A stretch of DNA of 30,539 nt, from positions 1 through 30,539 of the forward strand of contig JBDTDV010000018.1 of assembly GCA_039922875.1 (NCBI GenBank), written 5' to 3'. Numbering within the stretch: the stretch's first letter is position 1; each line of letters starts with the position of its first letter. Shown here in pieces: positions 15,266-23,257 of the stretch. Source of the stretch: JBDTDV01 sp039922875. GTDB taxonomy: Bacteria > Actinomycetota > Actinomycetes > Actinomycetales > Microbacteriaceae. Made by a program: the position numbers and the translations under genes. The notes under the pieces are model-generated. The model had not been told where the DNA came from. It saw nothing but the letters and a program-made list of their open reading frames with translations, and ran no database searches.

Positions 15266-16503
15266 TTCTGCGCCGCCTTCTTTCCGTTCCGCAGTTTTTT
15301 CCCGTGCGGTTGTGCCTTGCGCGGTTCTGCCTTGCGCTGTTCTGCCTTGCGCGGTTCTGCCTTGCGGTGCTCGCCCTCGTGCTCCTCGCCCAGCGGAAGC
15401 CTGATCGTGAAGGTCGATCCGTGGCCGGGTTCGGACCAGAGTCGCACGTCGCCGCCGTGGTTCTGCACGGCATGCTTCACGATAGACAGCCCGAGTCCTG
15501 ATCCCCCGTCCTGCCGGGAGCGGGCCTGGTCAACCCGGAAGAAGCGCTCGAATACCCGCGGCTGGTCAGCCTCGGGAATCCCCTCACCCTGGTCGGTGAC
15601 CGCGATCTCAACCGCGTCCCCCACGGTGCGCACTCCTATGCCGACTCGGGAATGTTCCGGGGAATGTTGAATCGCGTTGAAGATCAGGTTGTGCACCGCC
15701 GTGACCAGGAGGCGCTCATCCCCATGCAGGGTGACCTTGCGCTCACCGCCCACCACCAGGGTGACCGCCTGCGCCCGCGCGATGACCCGATTCTGGTCGA
15801 CGGCCTGGGCGATGATCTGATCTACGAAGAGCACGACGGGGTGCGCCAGAGCATCCGTTGCCTGGAGCCGGGACAGATCGATCACATCACGGGTGATCCG
15901 AGTCAGTCGCGCCGATTCTTGAACGAGCTGTGCCGCGAAATGGCGTACCTGCTCTGGGTCGTGCGCGGCGGAATCGATCGCCTCGGCCAGCAGCCCGATG
16001 GCTCCGATCGGCGTCTTCAGTTCATGGCTGATGTTTGCCACGAAATCCTGCCTGACCTGCTCCAACCGGTGCGATTGGGTACGGTCCTCGGCCAACACCA
16101 GAAGGTACCGCGCACCCAGCGGGGCCACCCGGGCACTGACATAGCTGCGTGCAGAGCCGAAGCGGCCGCGGGAGAGCACCAGCTCCTTTGTCGTTGGTTC
16201 ACCGGAGCGACGCACCCGGTCGGCGAGATCGACCAGTTCCGGGTGCACCAGGACGCCGGATGCGACCATTCCCAGCTCGATCGCCCGCGTAGAGGCGGTC
16301 ATCACATTGTTCGAAGGGTCGAGAACTATTCCCGGGGATTCCATCGCCTCGATGATCTGCGCCACGCCATCCGGCACGGTGGGATGCGCGACCGACACCG
16401 CGCTTGCGCCACGCCGTGCTGCGACGATGAACAGGAGCACAAATCCTGCCCCAATGGCCAAGCCAAGCGTCAAAGACAACAGCACCAGCCAGGCGGAGTC
16501 CAT
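15262..16503 (-). CDS. senX3: Sensor histidine kinase SenX3
   Basis: 413 residues. One N-terminal membrane helix (about 5-28) precedes a PAS-like region (about 45-140). The dimerisation/phospho-acceptor domain has FVANISHELKTP (His160), and the ATPase domain has N-box NLIFNAIQHSP, G1 DQGEGIP, F-box RFFRVD and G2 GGSGLGLSIV. It phosphorylates RegX3 when phosphate is scarce; PhoU and PstSCAB normally hold it off. ATG 16503 aligns with the mycobacterial start; GTG 16524 is possible, and neither has a ribosome site. The last 40 or so residues are an extra Lys/Arg-rich tail with four RKA[EQ][PQ] repeats, absent from the mycobacterial protein as I recall it. Confidence 0.92.
   Translation of the reverse strand: MDSAWLVLLSLTLGLAIGAGFVLLFIVAARRGASAVSVAHPTVPDGVAQIIEAMESPGIVLDPSNNVMTASTRAIELGMVASGVLVHPELVDLADRVRRSGEPTTKELVLSRGRFGSARSYVSARVAPLGARYLLVLAEDRTQSHRLEQVRQDFVANISHELKTPIGAIGLLAEAIDSAAHDPEQVRHFAAQLVQESARLTRITRDVIDLSRLQATDALAHPVVLFVDQIIAQAVDQNRVIARAQAVTLVVGGERKVTLHGDERLLVTAVHNLIFNAIQHSPEHSRVGIGVRTVGDAVEIAVTDQGEGIPEADQPRVFERFFRVDQARSRQDGGSGLGLSIVKHAVQNHGGDVRLWSEPGHGSTFTIRLPLGEEHEGEHRKAEPRKAEQRKAEPRKAQPHGKKLRNGKKAAQK
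15310..15369. repeat. Four 15-bp tandem repeats in the senX3 3' end
   Basis: Units start at 15310, 15325, 15340 and 15355 (consensus TTCTGCCTTGCGCGG on the plus strand). They encode a repeated pentapeptide RKA[EQ][PQ] on the minus strand. The unit length of 15 keeps the frame, so copy-number change would alter only tail length. Confidence 0.88.
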
Positions 16504-16566
16504 ACTGACTAGAGTAATGACCACCCGACCCGACTGCCGCCCGATTCGAGTCGTGGGCCGTGGCTC

Positions 16567-16610
16567 CTTCAGCCGGTGTTCAGCCGCGCGGCACCATCCG
16601 TTAACCTGAT
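16567..16610 (+). promoter_or_regulatory. Candidate PHO box upstream of phoU
   Basis: Four units follow each other with an exact 11-base period: CTTCAGCCGGT, GTTCAGCCGCG, CGGCACCATCC, GTTAACCTGAT. Units 1, 2 and 4 resemble the actinobacterial PHO-box unit G(T/G)TCAYYYR(G/C)G; unit 3 is poor. The array lies in the divergent senX3-phoU region, 39 bases before the phoU ATG, and is the likely RegX3 site. Confidence 0.6.
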
Positions 16611-16649
16611 CCGGCGAACATTGGCTGGTGCAGAGGGGGTCAAGAAACC

Positions 16650-17303
16650 ATGCGTGAAGTTTTCCAGCAGGAATTGTCCGAGGTTCAGGAGCGGCTCGTG
16701 GAGATCGCCGAACTCGTCGCCAGCGCGATCACCAACGCGACCCGGGCGTTCAACGAGTCCGATGTGAGCCTGGCCGAGGCCGTGATCGCGGATGACAACA
16801 AGATCGACGCGTTAACTGTCCTGCTGGACGAGCTTTCGATTCAGATCCTCGCCCGTCAGCAGCCGGTGGCGCGGGATCTTCGCATCGTGGTCAGCGCGTT
16901 GCGGATCAGCGCATCGCTGGAGCGGATGGGCGACATGGCCGAGCACATCGCCCAATTGGCCCGATACCGCTTTCCCGACAAAGTGGTCCCGAAGTCGCTG
17001 CGCGGCACCTTCAGCCAGATGGGCCGGCTCGATGTGGCGATCGCCGAGAAGTTGGCCCAGCTGCTGCGCACCCAAGACGTCGAGCTGGCGGAACAGATCC
17101 GCAACGACGACGACCAGGTTGATGAGCTGCACGTCAACGTGTTCGACAAAGTGCTCGGCGAGAAGTGGAAAGGTGGGGCCGTCGACACGGTCGACGCCAC
17201 CCTCGCCAGCCGGTACCACGAGCGGTTCGCCGACCACGCGGTCTCGATCGCGAAGAAGGTGCAATACCTGGCCACCGGCGACTGGACCGCCGAGGGCGCG
17301 TAA
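16650..17303 (+). CDS. phoU: Phosphate signalling protein PhoU
   Basis: 217 residues, two tandem three-helix bundles. The paired metal-binding motifs are symmetrical: ERMGDMAEHI (Glu91, Asp95) in the first half and ERFADHAVSI (Glu191, Asp195) in the second. PhoU links the Pst transporter to the sensor kinase and represses the phosphate response when phosphate is sufficient; it also restrains uptake. It is divergent from senX3-regX3, with a PHO-box-like array between. AGAGGGGG lies about 11 bases before ATG 16650. Length and motifs are normal. Confidence 0.95.
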   Translation: MREVFQQELSEVQERLVEIAELVASAITNATRAFNESDVSLAEAVIADDNKIDALTVLLDELSIQILARQQPVARDLRIVVSALRISASLERMGDMAEHIAQLARYRFPDKVVPKSLRGTFSQMGRLDVAIAEKLAQLLRTQDVELAEQIRNDDDQVDELHVNVFDKVLGEKWKGGAVDTVDATLASRYHERFADHAVSIAKKVQYLATGDWTAEGA

Positions 17304-17372
17304 ACGGAGCGGCGAATCGCGTGGTGTAACCTCAACCGCACGCACGACCCACCCCGCAGACCAAGGAACACC

Positions 17373-18551
17373 ATGACTGATCCACACGCCGCAGCTGCCG
17401 CACACGCAGGCACCCTCACCCTCGGTGTCGGGTCGGTGTCGCGCAAGGTGGATGAGCGCCGACTGCCGATCCATCCGCTGCACCTGGAGCGCATCGACCC
17501 GCAACTGCGCAGCCGGATCAGTCTGGAGCATGGTTATGGTGAGCGGTTCGGCCTTTCGGACGCACAACTATTGCCGCTGGTGGGCGGAATCGGCAGCCGT
17601 GAGGAACTCATTGCGGATTCCGATATCATCCTGCTGCCGAAGCCGCAGCCGGCTGACCTCGCCGAACTCCGCGACGGACAGACGCTGTGGGGCTGGCCGC
17701 ACTGCGTGCAGGACAGTGCGATCACTCAGCTGAGTATCGACAAGAGCCTGACCCTGATCGCCTTTGAGGCGATGAACCATTGGGGCAGCGACGGCGGATT
17801 CGGCCTGCACGTTTTCCATAAGAACAACGAGCTGGCTGGATACTGTTCGGTGTTACACGCCCTCGAGCTGATCGGCTCGACCGGCGATTACGGCCGCAGG
17901 CTCGGTGCCGCGGTGATCGGGTTCGGAGCCACCGCACGCGGCGCCGTGACCGCACTGAACGCCCACGGCATCCATGACGTACAGGTGCTGACGAACCGTG
18001 GCGTCGCGGCTGTCGGCTCACCCATTCACTCGGTGGAAATCGTGCAGTTCGACCACGACGACACCGCACCGTACCTCAGCCACGTGATAACCGGCCACGG
18101 CCGGGTCCCGCTGGCGCCATTCCTCGCCGAGAACGACATCGTGGTGAACTGCACGCTGCAGGACCCCAATGCGCCGCTGACCTACCTGCGCACCGCAGAC
18201 CTCGCCGCATTCCGCCCAGGAAGCCTGATCATCGATGTGTCCTGCGACGAGGGAATGGGGTTCGAGTGGGCCAAGCCGACCACATTCGCGGAGCCGATGT
18301 TCGAAGTCGGTGATCGGGTGCACTACTACAGCGTCGACCACAGCCCCTCCTACCTATGGAACTCGGCAACCTGGGAGATCAGCGAGGCACTGCTGCCGTT
18401 CCTGGAGACGGTCATGGCCGGGCCGGAATCGTGGCAGGGGAATGAAACGATCCGCCGCGCGATCGAGATCCGCAACGGACGCATTCAGAACGAGGACATC
18501 TTGGAGTTTCAGCACCGCTGCCCCGAGTACCCGTACCGGCGGCGACCCTAG
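17373..18551 (+). CDS. Alanine dehydrogenase / N5-(carboxyethyl)ornithine synthase-like oxidoreductase
   Basis: 392 residues of the AlaDH/PNT fold. The N-terminal substrate domain has the Arg/Lys-rich start (SRKVDERRLPIHP), KGYG-like EHGYGERFG, LLPKPQP and GWPHCVQD (107-114). The Rossmann domain has VIGFGATARG (182-190). The GWPHCVQ motif and HKNNELAGYCSVLHAL stretch are what I associate with the N5-(carboxyethyl)ornithine synthase branch rather than true alanine dehydrogenase. The reaction would be reductive joining of pyruvate to an amino acid, or its reverse; the substrate is not determined. The site AAGGA precedes ATG 17373. It follows phoU by 69 bases and is convergent with gpmA. Why it sits in the phosphate cluster is unclear. 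Confidence 0.7.
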   Translation: MTDPHAAAAAHAGTLTLGVGSVSRKVDERRLPIHPLHLERIDPQLRSRISLEHGYGERFGLSDAQLLPLVGGIGSREELIADSDIILLPKPQPADLAELRDGQTLWGWPHCVQDSAITQLSIDKSLTLIAFEAMNHWGSDGGFGLHVFHKNNELAGYCSVLHALELIGSTGDYGRRLGAAVIGFGATARGAVTALNAHGIHDVQVLTNRGVAAVGSPIHSVEIVQFDHDDTAPYLSHVITGHGRVPLAPFLAENDIVVNCTLQDPNAPLTYLRTADLAAFRPGSLIIDVSCDEGMGFEWAKPTTFAEPMFEVGDRVHYYSVDHSPSYLWNSATWEISEALLPFLETVMAGPESWQGNETIRRAIEIRNGRIQNEDILEFQHRCPEYPYRRRP

Positions 18552-18570
18552 GCTCCAGCGGCCGCCGGAC

Positions 18571-19323
18571 CTAGCCGCGAGTGCCCTGGGCTGCGACGGC
18601 TGCCGCTCCGGCCGCCGCGGCAGCTGGGTCGAGGTACTGGCCAGGACCCAACGGCCGGCCTGCTTCGTCGAGCTGGTACACCAGGGGGATGCCGGTGGGG
18701 ATGTTCAGCCCCGCAATGTCCTCGTCGGAGATCCCGTCCAGGTGCTTCACCAGGCCGCGCAGCGAGTTTCCGTGCGCCGTCACCAGGACGACCTTACCGG
18801 CGGCGAGATCGGGATTGATCTCGGATTCCCAGTAGGGCAGCATCCGCTGGATCACATCCTTGAGACATTCGGTGCGGGGCAACGCGTTGCCCAGGCTCGC
18901 ATACCGCGGGTCGTGCACCTGAGAGAACTCACTGTCATCGTCGATGGGCGGTGGCGGCACATCATACGAACGGCGCCAGGTCTGGAACTGCTCCGGCCCA
19001 TATTCCGCGAGCGTCTGCGCCTTATCCTTGCCCTGCAGCGCACCGTAGTGCCGTTCGTTCAGACGCCAGCTGCGCTTGACGTCGATCCACAGCCGGCCGG
19101 CCACCTCCAGGGTGAGATTCGCGGTCTGGATCGCCCTGGTCAGCACCGAGGTGTAGAGAATATCCGGGGCCAGGCCCGCCTCCAGAAGCAGCTCACCGGC
19201 CCGTCTCGCCTCGGCGGCCCCGGTGTCGGTCAGGCCGACATCGACCCAACCGGTGAACAGGTTCTTCTGGTTCCACTCGCTTTGGCCGTGGCGGAGCAGG
19301 ATGAGCGTAGATGTCTGCGGCAT
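18571..19323 (-). CDS. gpmA: 2,3-bisphosphoglycerate-dependent phosphoglycerate mutase
   Basis: 250 residues, glycolytic/gluconeogenic interconversion of 3- and 2-phosphoglycerate in the cytoplasm. Histidine-phosphatase signature LLRHGQSEWN with catalytic His12 and Arg11, acid Glu90 in RLNERHYGALQG, and second histidine His184 in TAHGNSLRG. The C-terminus ends in an Ala-rich tail. Start ATG 19323 lies nine bases after the ygfZ stop, so it is the last gene of the minus-strand operon. In mycobacteria the mutase gene neighbours senX3-regX3, as it nearly does here. Confidence 0.95.
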   Translation of the reverse strand: MPQTSTLILLRHGQSEWNQKNLFTGWVDVGLTDTGAAEARRAGELLLEAGLAPDILYTSVLTRAIQTANLTLEVAGRLWIDVKRSWRLNERHYGALQGKDKAQTLAEYGPEQFQTWRRSYDVPPPPIDDDSEFSQVHDPRYASLGNALPRTECLKDVIQRMLPYWESEINPDLAAGKVVLVTAHGNSLRGLVKHLDGISDEDIAGLNIPTGIPLVYQLDEAGRPLGPGQYLDPAAAAAGAAAVAAQGTRG

Positions 19324-19332
19324 ACCGCTAAT

Positions 19333-20481
19333 CTACCGGGTCGGCCGGGTGACTCCACCAAGTCGTGCCAGCCGCGGAACGTCAGCCTCTGCGCCGGCGT
19401 CCGGAGGCACCACGACCTCCTGGGCCGCCGAGACCACCAGGCCCTCGGCGTCGACGAAGAGCATCGCCGCCGGGTCGGTCCTCCGCTTGATCACCGCGAG
19501 TGCGATGGGGCCGAGTTCGTAGTGCATGGCGCTGGAGGTGATCACTCCGACGTCCTGCCTGGTACCGTCTCGATCCAGCCAGACCGAGTCGCCTGGCACC
19601 GGCAGGGCGGAGTCCGAGCCATCCAGGTGCAGCATCACCAGCCGGCGCGGCGGATGCCCGAGATTGTGCACCTTCGCCACGGTTTCCTGACCCCGATAGC
19701 AGCCCTTCTCGAGGCTGACCGCGGTGCGCAGCCAGTCCAGCTCATGAGGAATGGTCTTCTCGTCAACTTCGGTGGCGAACCGCGGTCTCCAGGCCTGGAT
19801 CCGAAGCGCCTCCACGGCAAGCAATCCGGCGACGCCCGTTCGCCCGGATGCCACCGCACGCGCCACCGCATCCAGCTGCGTCCGCGGCACAAGGGATTCG
19901 CGCCAGGTCCAGCCGGCACCGGGGTGTTCCTCGGCCAGCGCATACTGATGCCCGCCCGGGCTGACCGCAACCCACGGGTCTTGCCAGACCAGCCGGATCC
20001 CGTTCGATTCCGCGACCGGAAGCTCCTGTGGCAAGGGGCCGAGCGATCCGATGGTGGCGAACTCCGCAGTGCGGTCGGCCACCTCGACCCGCAGCATAAA
20101 CTTCATTTTCTGCAGCCAACTCAACAGACCGAGCGATTCGCCGCCTTCCAACAGCAGCCACAGGCTGTGCCCATCGTCCACCACCCGCGCGGCGTGCTCC
20201 AAACGACCGGTGTGGTCCAACACTAAGGTCTCGGAGGATTCCCCGGCCTTCAAACCGACCAGGTTCTGGCTGCTGATCGAGTTCAGCCAGCTCAACCGCT
20301 CCTGCCCGGTGATGGTCAGCACCGCGCGATGGGAGAGATCGACAATGGCCCGACCCTCCACCAGACGGCGTTGCTCAACCAGCGGATTGCCGTAATGGGC
20401 AGCAACACCGGCATCGCGACCGCTGGCGCTGACCGCGGCAGGCAGGCTGAGGAACGGTGATGGATCGGCAGGAGCAGACAC
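19333..20481 (-). CDS. ygfZ: YgfZ/GcvT-like folate-binding iron-sulfur maintenance protein
   Basis: 382 residues of the aminomethyltransferase-like fold. The YgfZ signature KGCYRGQETVAKVHNLG (259-275, Cys261) is intact and separates it from true GcvT. It supports synthesis or repair of certain Fe-S enzymes with folate. Start GTG 20481 has AAGGA overlapping the stop codon (TAA) of the preceding nitrobindin-like gene, so the two are coupled. The N-terminal region (about 30-140) shows the usual VDLSHRAVLTITGQERLSWL. From memory, the M. tuberculosis homologue (Rv0811c) also lies near a nitrobindin-like gene (Rv0813c). Confidence 0.92.
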   Translation of the reverse strand: MSAPADPSPFLSLPAAVSASGRDAGVAAHYGNPLVEQRRLVEGRAIVDLSHRAVLTITGQERLSWLNSISSQNLVGLKAGESSETLVLDHTGRLEHAARVVDDGHSLWLLLEGGESLGLLSWLQKMKFMLRVEVADRTAEFATIGSLGPLPQELPVAESNGIRLVWQDPWVAVSPGGHQYALAEEHPGAGWTWRESLVPRTQLDAVARAVASGRTGVAGLLAVEALRIQAWRPRFATEVDEKTIPHELDWLRTAVSLEKGCYRGQETVAKVHNLGHPPRRLVMLHLDGSDSALPVPGDSVWLDRDGTRQDVGVITSSAMHYELGPIALAVIKRRTDPAAMLFVDAEGLVVSAAQEVVVPPDAGAEADVPRLARLGGVTRPTR

Positions 20482-20490
20482 GGCGTTTCC

Positions 20491-21087
20491 TTAGTCCACG
20501 CGGGCGAGCCGGCCCGAAGCGTGGGTGCGTAGATCTTGGCCGAAGGCGGCGATATCCCACGCCCAGAGTAGATGGTTTTCCACCAAGCCGTAGAGTCTGG
20601 TCGCAGCAGCGTAATCCTTGGCACTGGCTGAGCGCAGCACCGCGTCGGTGGCCAGGTCGATCCTCGGCCCGCTCACCTGCCCCAGATACAACTCGGTCAC
20701 CCCGTCGGAGTGGACCACCGTGACCTCCAGATCGAAACCGCCGGCGGCGTTGCGCAGGGTCTCGACTTCTTCTGCGGTGCCGAATTCCGCGGCATCCGTG
20801 GCGGGCAACAGACCCGGACCCGGGTCGCCGGCACGTTGTGCCCGGCTGAGCCGCCAGTATCCGCTCTCGGCCACCAGAGGGCGGCGTGCCGCCCCGATCA
20901 GCCAGGCGCTTGCGGTGTAGTTCAGGTACGGCATGCCGTCCTGGCTGAAACTCACCCGTTGGCCGAACTCGTGCGAGACCCGATCATCGCCGATCGCGTA
21001 GTCCACGATACCGGTGCCCTCCCAGACGCCTAGCAGCCAGGACAGTGGCACCAGTTCGGCGGGCAGGTCGGTTGGGATCTCAATCAT
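20491..21087 (-). CDS. FABP-like / nitrobindin-type heme-binding beta-barrel protein
   Basis: 198 residues, matching the actinobacterial fatty-acid-binding-protein-like family now grouped with nitrobindins. Family features are LSWLLGVWEGTG (GxWxGxG at 20-26), SESGYWRL-like AESGYWRL, and a C-terminal His189. Some relatives bind heme and act as peroxynitrite isomerases; whether this one does is inference. It is cytoplasmic with no signal peptide. Strong site GGGAGGGG lies nine bases before ATG 21087. It leads into ygfZ and gpmA. Confidence 0.88.
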   Translation of the reverse strand: MIEIPTDLPAELVPLSWLLGVWEGTGIVDYAIGDDRVSHEFGQRVSFSQDGMPYLNYTASAWLIGAARRPLVAESGYWRLSRAQRAGDPGPGLLPATDAAEFGTAEEVETLRNAAGGFDLEVTVVHSDGVTELYLGQVSGPRIDLATDAVLRSASAKDYAAATRLYGLVENHLLWAWDIAAFGQDLRTHASGRLARVD

Positions 21088-21123
21088 GAGACACGCCCCT
21101 CCCGGATACTGCGCCCGAGGGGC

Positions 21124-21234
21124 CTAGTGCTGCCCGCGAAAGAGGTTATACACAACGACAACGGAAACCCAGGCGATGGCCAGGCTGGCCAAGCCGAGCA
21201 GGCCGACGAAGAGCAGTTCGAGCGTGAGGAGCAT
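21124..21234 (-). CDS. 36-residue single-helix membrane protein
   Basis: ATG 21234 to TAG 21124 encodes 36 residues: short start MLLTLELLFVGLLGL, a hydrophobic helix covering nearly the whole length, and a basic end YNLFRGQH that should face the cytoplasm. It lies nine bases after the preceding 107-residue membrane gene and 36 bases before the nitrobindin-like gene, in the same direction. It is too short for most gene finders. The protein is intact, and its composition is that of a real membrane helix. I believe similar short proteins occur in related actinobacteria, but cannot check. Function unknown. Confidence 0.7.
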   Translation of the reverse strand: MLLTLELLFVGLLGLASLAIAWVSVVVVYNLFRGQH

Positions 21235-21243
21235 GACAGTAGT

Positions 21244-21567
21244 CTACCGTCCGAGCAGGTATGCTGCGGAGGCGACCGCGAGAATGACGACCGCGCCGAC
21301 GACACTGGTGGACAGTCGGTCGACGAAACCCTGCTTCTGCCGGGTCGCCAGTTGGATGCACAGGGTCGCCGCGGTCGCTGCGCCGAGGGTCAGTCCCACC
21401 CAGCCGAGCCGCTCCTGGGCCGGTGACAGGGCGCCGATCAGCACGGCACCCACCGCCGAGCCCAGCCAGACCGCCAGGATGCTTGCCCAGCGCATCACGG
21501 GACCGAGCGGCTCGGGTTCCCGGCGCACGGCGGGCGTGGCATCCGGGTTTTGGGCGGGGCTGGTCAC
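21244..21567 (-). CDS. Small membrane protein, three predicted helices
   Basis: 107 residues from GTG 21567. A polar, Pro-rich N-terminus (1-22) precedes three hydrophobic segments (about 24-46, 52-72, 87-106), with a short basic loop RQKQGFVDR before the last. No recognised family motif. It is divergent from glnR across 99 bases and leads the 36-residue membrane gene and the nitrobindin-ygfZ-gpmA series. No strong ribosome site is present (GGGTGA only), so the exact start is uncertain. Confidence 0.65.
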   Translation of the reverse strand: MTSPAQNPDATPAVRREPEPLGPVMRWASILAVWLGSAVGAVLIGALSPAQERLGWVGLTLGAATAATLCIQLATRQKQGFVDRLSTSVVGAVVILAVASAAYLLGR

Positions 21568-21634
21568 TCACCCATTCTGCCCTGTGCCGGGGGGCGCCGA
21601 TAGCCCGATCCGGCAGCCCGATAACGCGCTCCGG

Positions 21635-21640
21635 TAAGAT
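21635..21640 (+). promoter_or_regulatory. Candidate -10 element for glnR
   Basis: TAAGAT matches four of six consensus positions and lies 26 bases before GTG 21667, giving a leader of about 20 bases. No -35 is recognisable. Confidence 0.3.
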
Positions 21641-21666
21641 TGTGCACGCATGCTCGGGAGGCGTAC

Positions 21667-22359
21667 GTGGCGCAGCTGTTGATCCTGACCTCTGCGGACG
21701 ACGCGGAGGCGCTCCCGGCGCTCTCCCTGCTCGGGCACCGGTCCAGGCAGATTCCCGCCGAGCCGGCATCCCTGGTCGCCGCGCCCAGCTGCGATCTGAT
21801 CTTCGTCGACGCCCGACACGATCTCGCCAGTGCGAAGTCGCTGTGCAAGGTGCTGACCATGACCGGGATCGATGTTCCTCTGCTGCTGATCCTGACCGAG
21901 GGCGGGCTGAGTGCGCTCAGCGCGGACTGGGGGGCCGACGACGTGGTGCTCCAATCCGCCGGCCCGGCCGAGGTGGATGCCCGGATCCGAGTCGCAATTC
22001 AGCGGCACACCCAGACGGCGGCGTCGACCAAGATCCAAACCTCCGGCGTAGTGATTGACGAAGCGAGCTACTCGGCCAAGGTACAGGGCCGCCCACTGGA
22101 CCTGACGTTCAAGGAGTTCGAGCTGCTGAGGTTTCTGGCGACGCACCCGTCCCGGGTGTTCACCAGAGAGCAGTTGCTCAGCGAGGTCTGGGGGTACGAC
22201 TATTTCGGTGGCACCCGAACCGTCGACGTGCACGTGCGGCGGCTACGCGCCAAACTCGGCGAGCTCGAATCGATCATCGGCACCGTGCGCAACGTCGGGT
22301 ACCGGTTCAATGTCGCAGAGGAGGACCATGAGCAGCTCGCTCCGTCTCTCGGTTCCTGA
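21667..22359 (+). CDS. glnR: Orphan OmpR-type regulator GlnR
   Basis: 230 residues. GTG 21667 is chosen because GGGAGG (21656-21661) precedes it at five bases and the product then starts VAQLLILTS as GlnR does. The atypical receiver domain (1-115) keeps Asp48 in FVDARHDL but lacks the usual acidic pocket; in known GlnR proteins dimerisation does not need phosphorylation. The winged-helix domain (about 128-215) has LTFKEFELLRFLATHPSRVFT and DVHVRRLRAKLG. GlnR is the global activator of nitrogen assimilation genes in actinobacteria. There is no kinase beside it, and mshD overlaps it by 32 bases, the same pair as in M. tuberculosis. Confidence 0.92.
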   Translation: MAQLLILTSADDAEALPALSLLGHRSRQIPAEPASLVAAPSCDLIFVDARHDLASAKSLCKVLTMTGIDVPLLLILTEGGLSALSADWGADDVVLQSAGPAEVDARIRVAIQRHTQTAASTKIQTSGVVIDEASYSAKVQGRPLDLTFKEFELLRFLATHPSRVFTREQLLSEVWGYDYFGGTRTVDVHVRRLRAKLGELESIIGTVRNVGYRFNVAEEDHEQLAPSLGS

Positions 22360-23257
22360 CATCACCGACCCGAACCAGGCGGCGGCCTTCTTCCGGATCG
22401 CGGATGCCGCCCGCGGCGCAGACGGCTACGATCCGTTCAACGAGCAGACCAGGATCGACCTCGACGCCGGGCGCCGACGCCCGCTGCTGGCGCACGCCGC
22501 GAACTCCGACACGGCGCTGGCCGCCGCCGCCGTGGGATCCGGGCAGCTCGCCCTCGTCGTGCACCCCGACCATCGCGGTGCGCGGGTGGGTACGGCGGTG
22601 TTGGAGGAAATCCTCGCCGGTCACGGTGGCGCCGGCGAATTGCTCGCCTGGTCGCACGGCGATCATCCCGCCGCGCGTGCGCTGGGTGCCTCCCACCACT
22701 TCGAGCCGGTGCGCACCCTGCTGCAGCTACGCCTGGCGCCGTTGCCCGAGTTCGATGCCGACGCGGCGCAGGCGGCTGGTCCAGCTCAGATCGCGATTGA
22801 GTCCTTCCGGCCGGGCGCCGACGAGGAGGAGTGGGTTGCCCTGAACGCGCGGATCTTCTCCGCTCATCCGGAGCAGGGCAAGCTCACGGTGGAGGATCTG
22901 CGGGCTCGGCAGAGGGAGCCGTGGTTCGACGCCGACGACTTCCTGGTCGCGCGGGACGCAACCGGGCAGATGGTCGGCTACAACTGGCTGAAGATCGACG
23001 ACGAAGCCGACCTCGCCGCCGGCAGTGCCGACGCCCGGAGCGGCGAAATCTATGTGATCGGCGTCGAGGCGGCATCCGCCGGTCACGGATTGGGTCGCGC
23101 CCTGATGCACGCCGGACTGAATCGGATGCGGGACCGCCGCTGTGCGGAGGTGACCCTGTACGTCGAGTCCGACAACACCGCCGCCGTCCGGCTGTACCGC
23201 TCCCTCGGCTTCGCCGACCACACGATTGACGTCCAATACCGGCGCCCACCCCGCTGA
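22328..23257 (+). CDS. mshD: Mycothiol synthase MshD
   Basis: 309 residues, the acetyltransferase that completes mycothiol, the main low-molecular-weight thiol of actinobacteria, by acetylating Cys-GlcN-Ins. Two GNAT domains are visible. The degenerate N-terminal one (about 5-140) has LALVVHPDHRGARVGTAV; the active C-terminal one (about 155-309) has VIGVEAASAGHGLGRALM and LYVESDNTAAVRLYRSLGF. ATG 22328 is chosen because AGGAGG (22319-22324) precedes it and the family starts there. It overlaps the end of glnR by 32 bases. Its stop codon begins the inverted repeat at 23257-23310. Confidence 0.93.
   Translation: MSSSLRLSVPDITDPNQAAAFFRIADAARGADGYDPFNEQTRIDLDAGRRRPLLAHAANSDTALAAAAVGSGQLALVVHPDHRGARVGTAVLEEILAGHGGAGELLAWSHGDHPAARALGASHHFEPVRTLLQLRLAPLPEFDADAAQAAGPAQIAIESFRPGADEEEWVALNARIFSAHPEQGKLTVEDLRARQREPWFDADDFLVARDATGQMVGYNWLKIDDEADLAAGSADARSGEIYVIGVEAASAGHGLGRALMHAGLNRMRDRRCAEVTLYVESDNTAAVRLYRSLGFADHTIDVQYRRPPR

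Noticed and set aside
15310..15369. CRISPR-like repeats
   Set aside because: Units are contiguous without spacers and lie in the senX3 reading frame; no array or cas gene is present in the window.
18235..20226. 663-codon plus-strand frame
   Set aside because: It runs antisense to gpmA and ygfZ, whose catalytic signatures are on the minus strand; it is a high-GC shadow frame with no family features.
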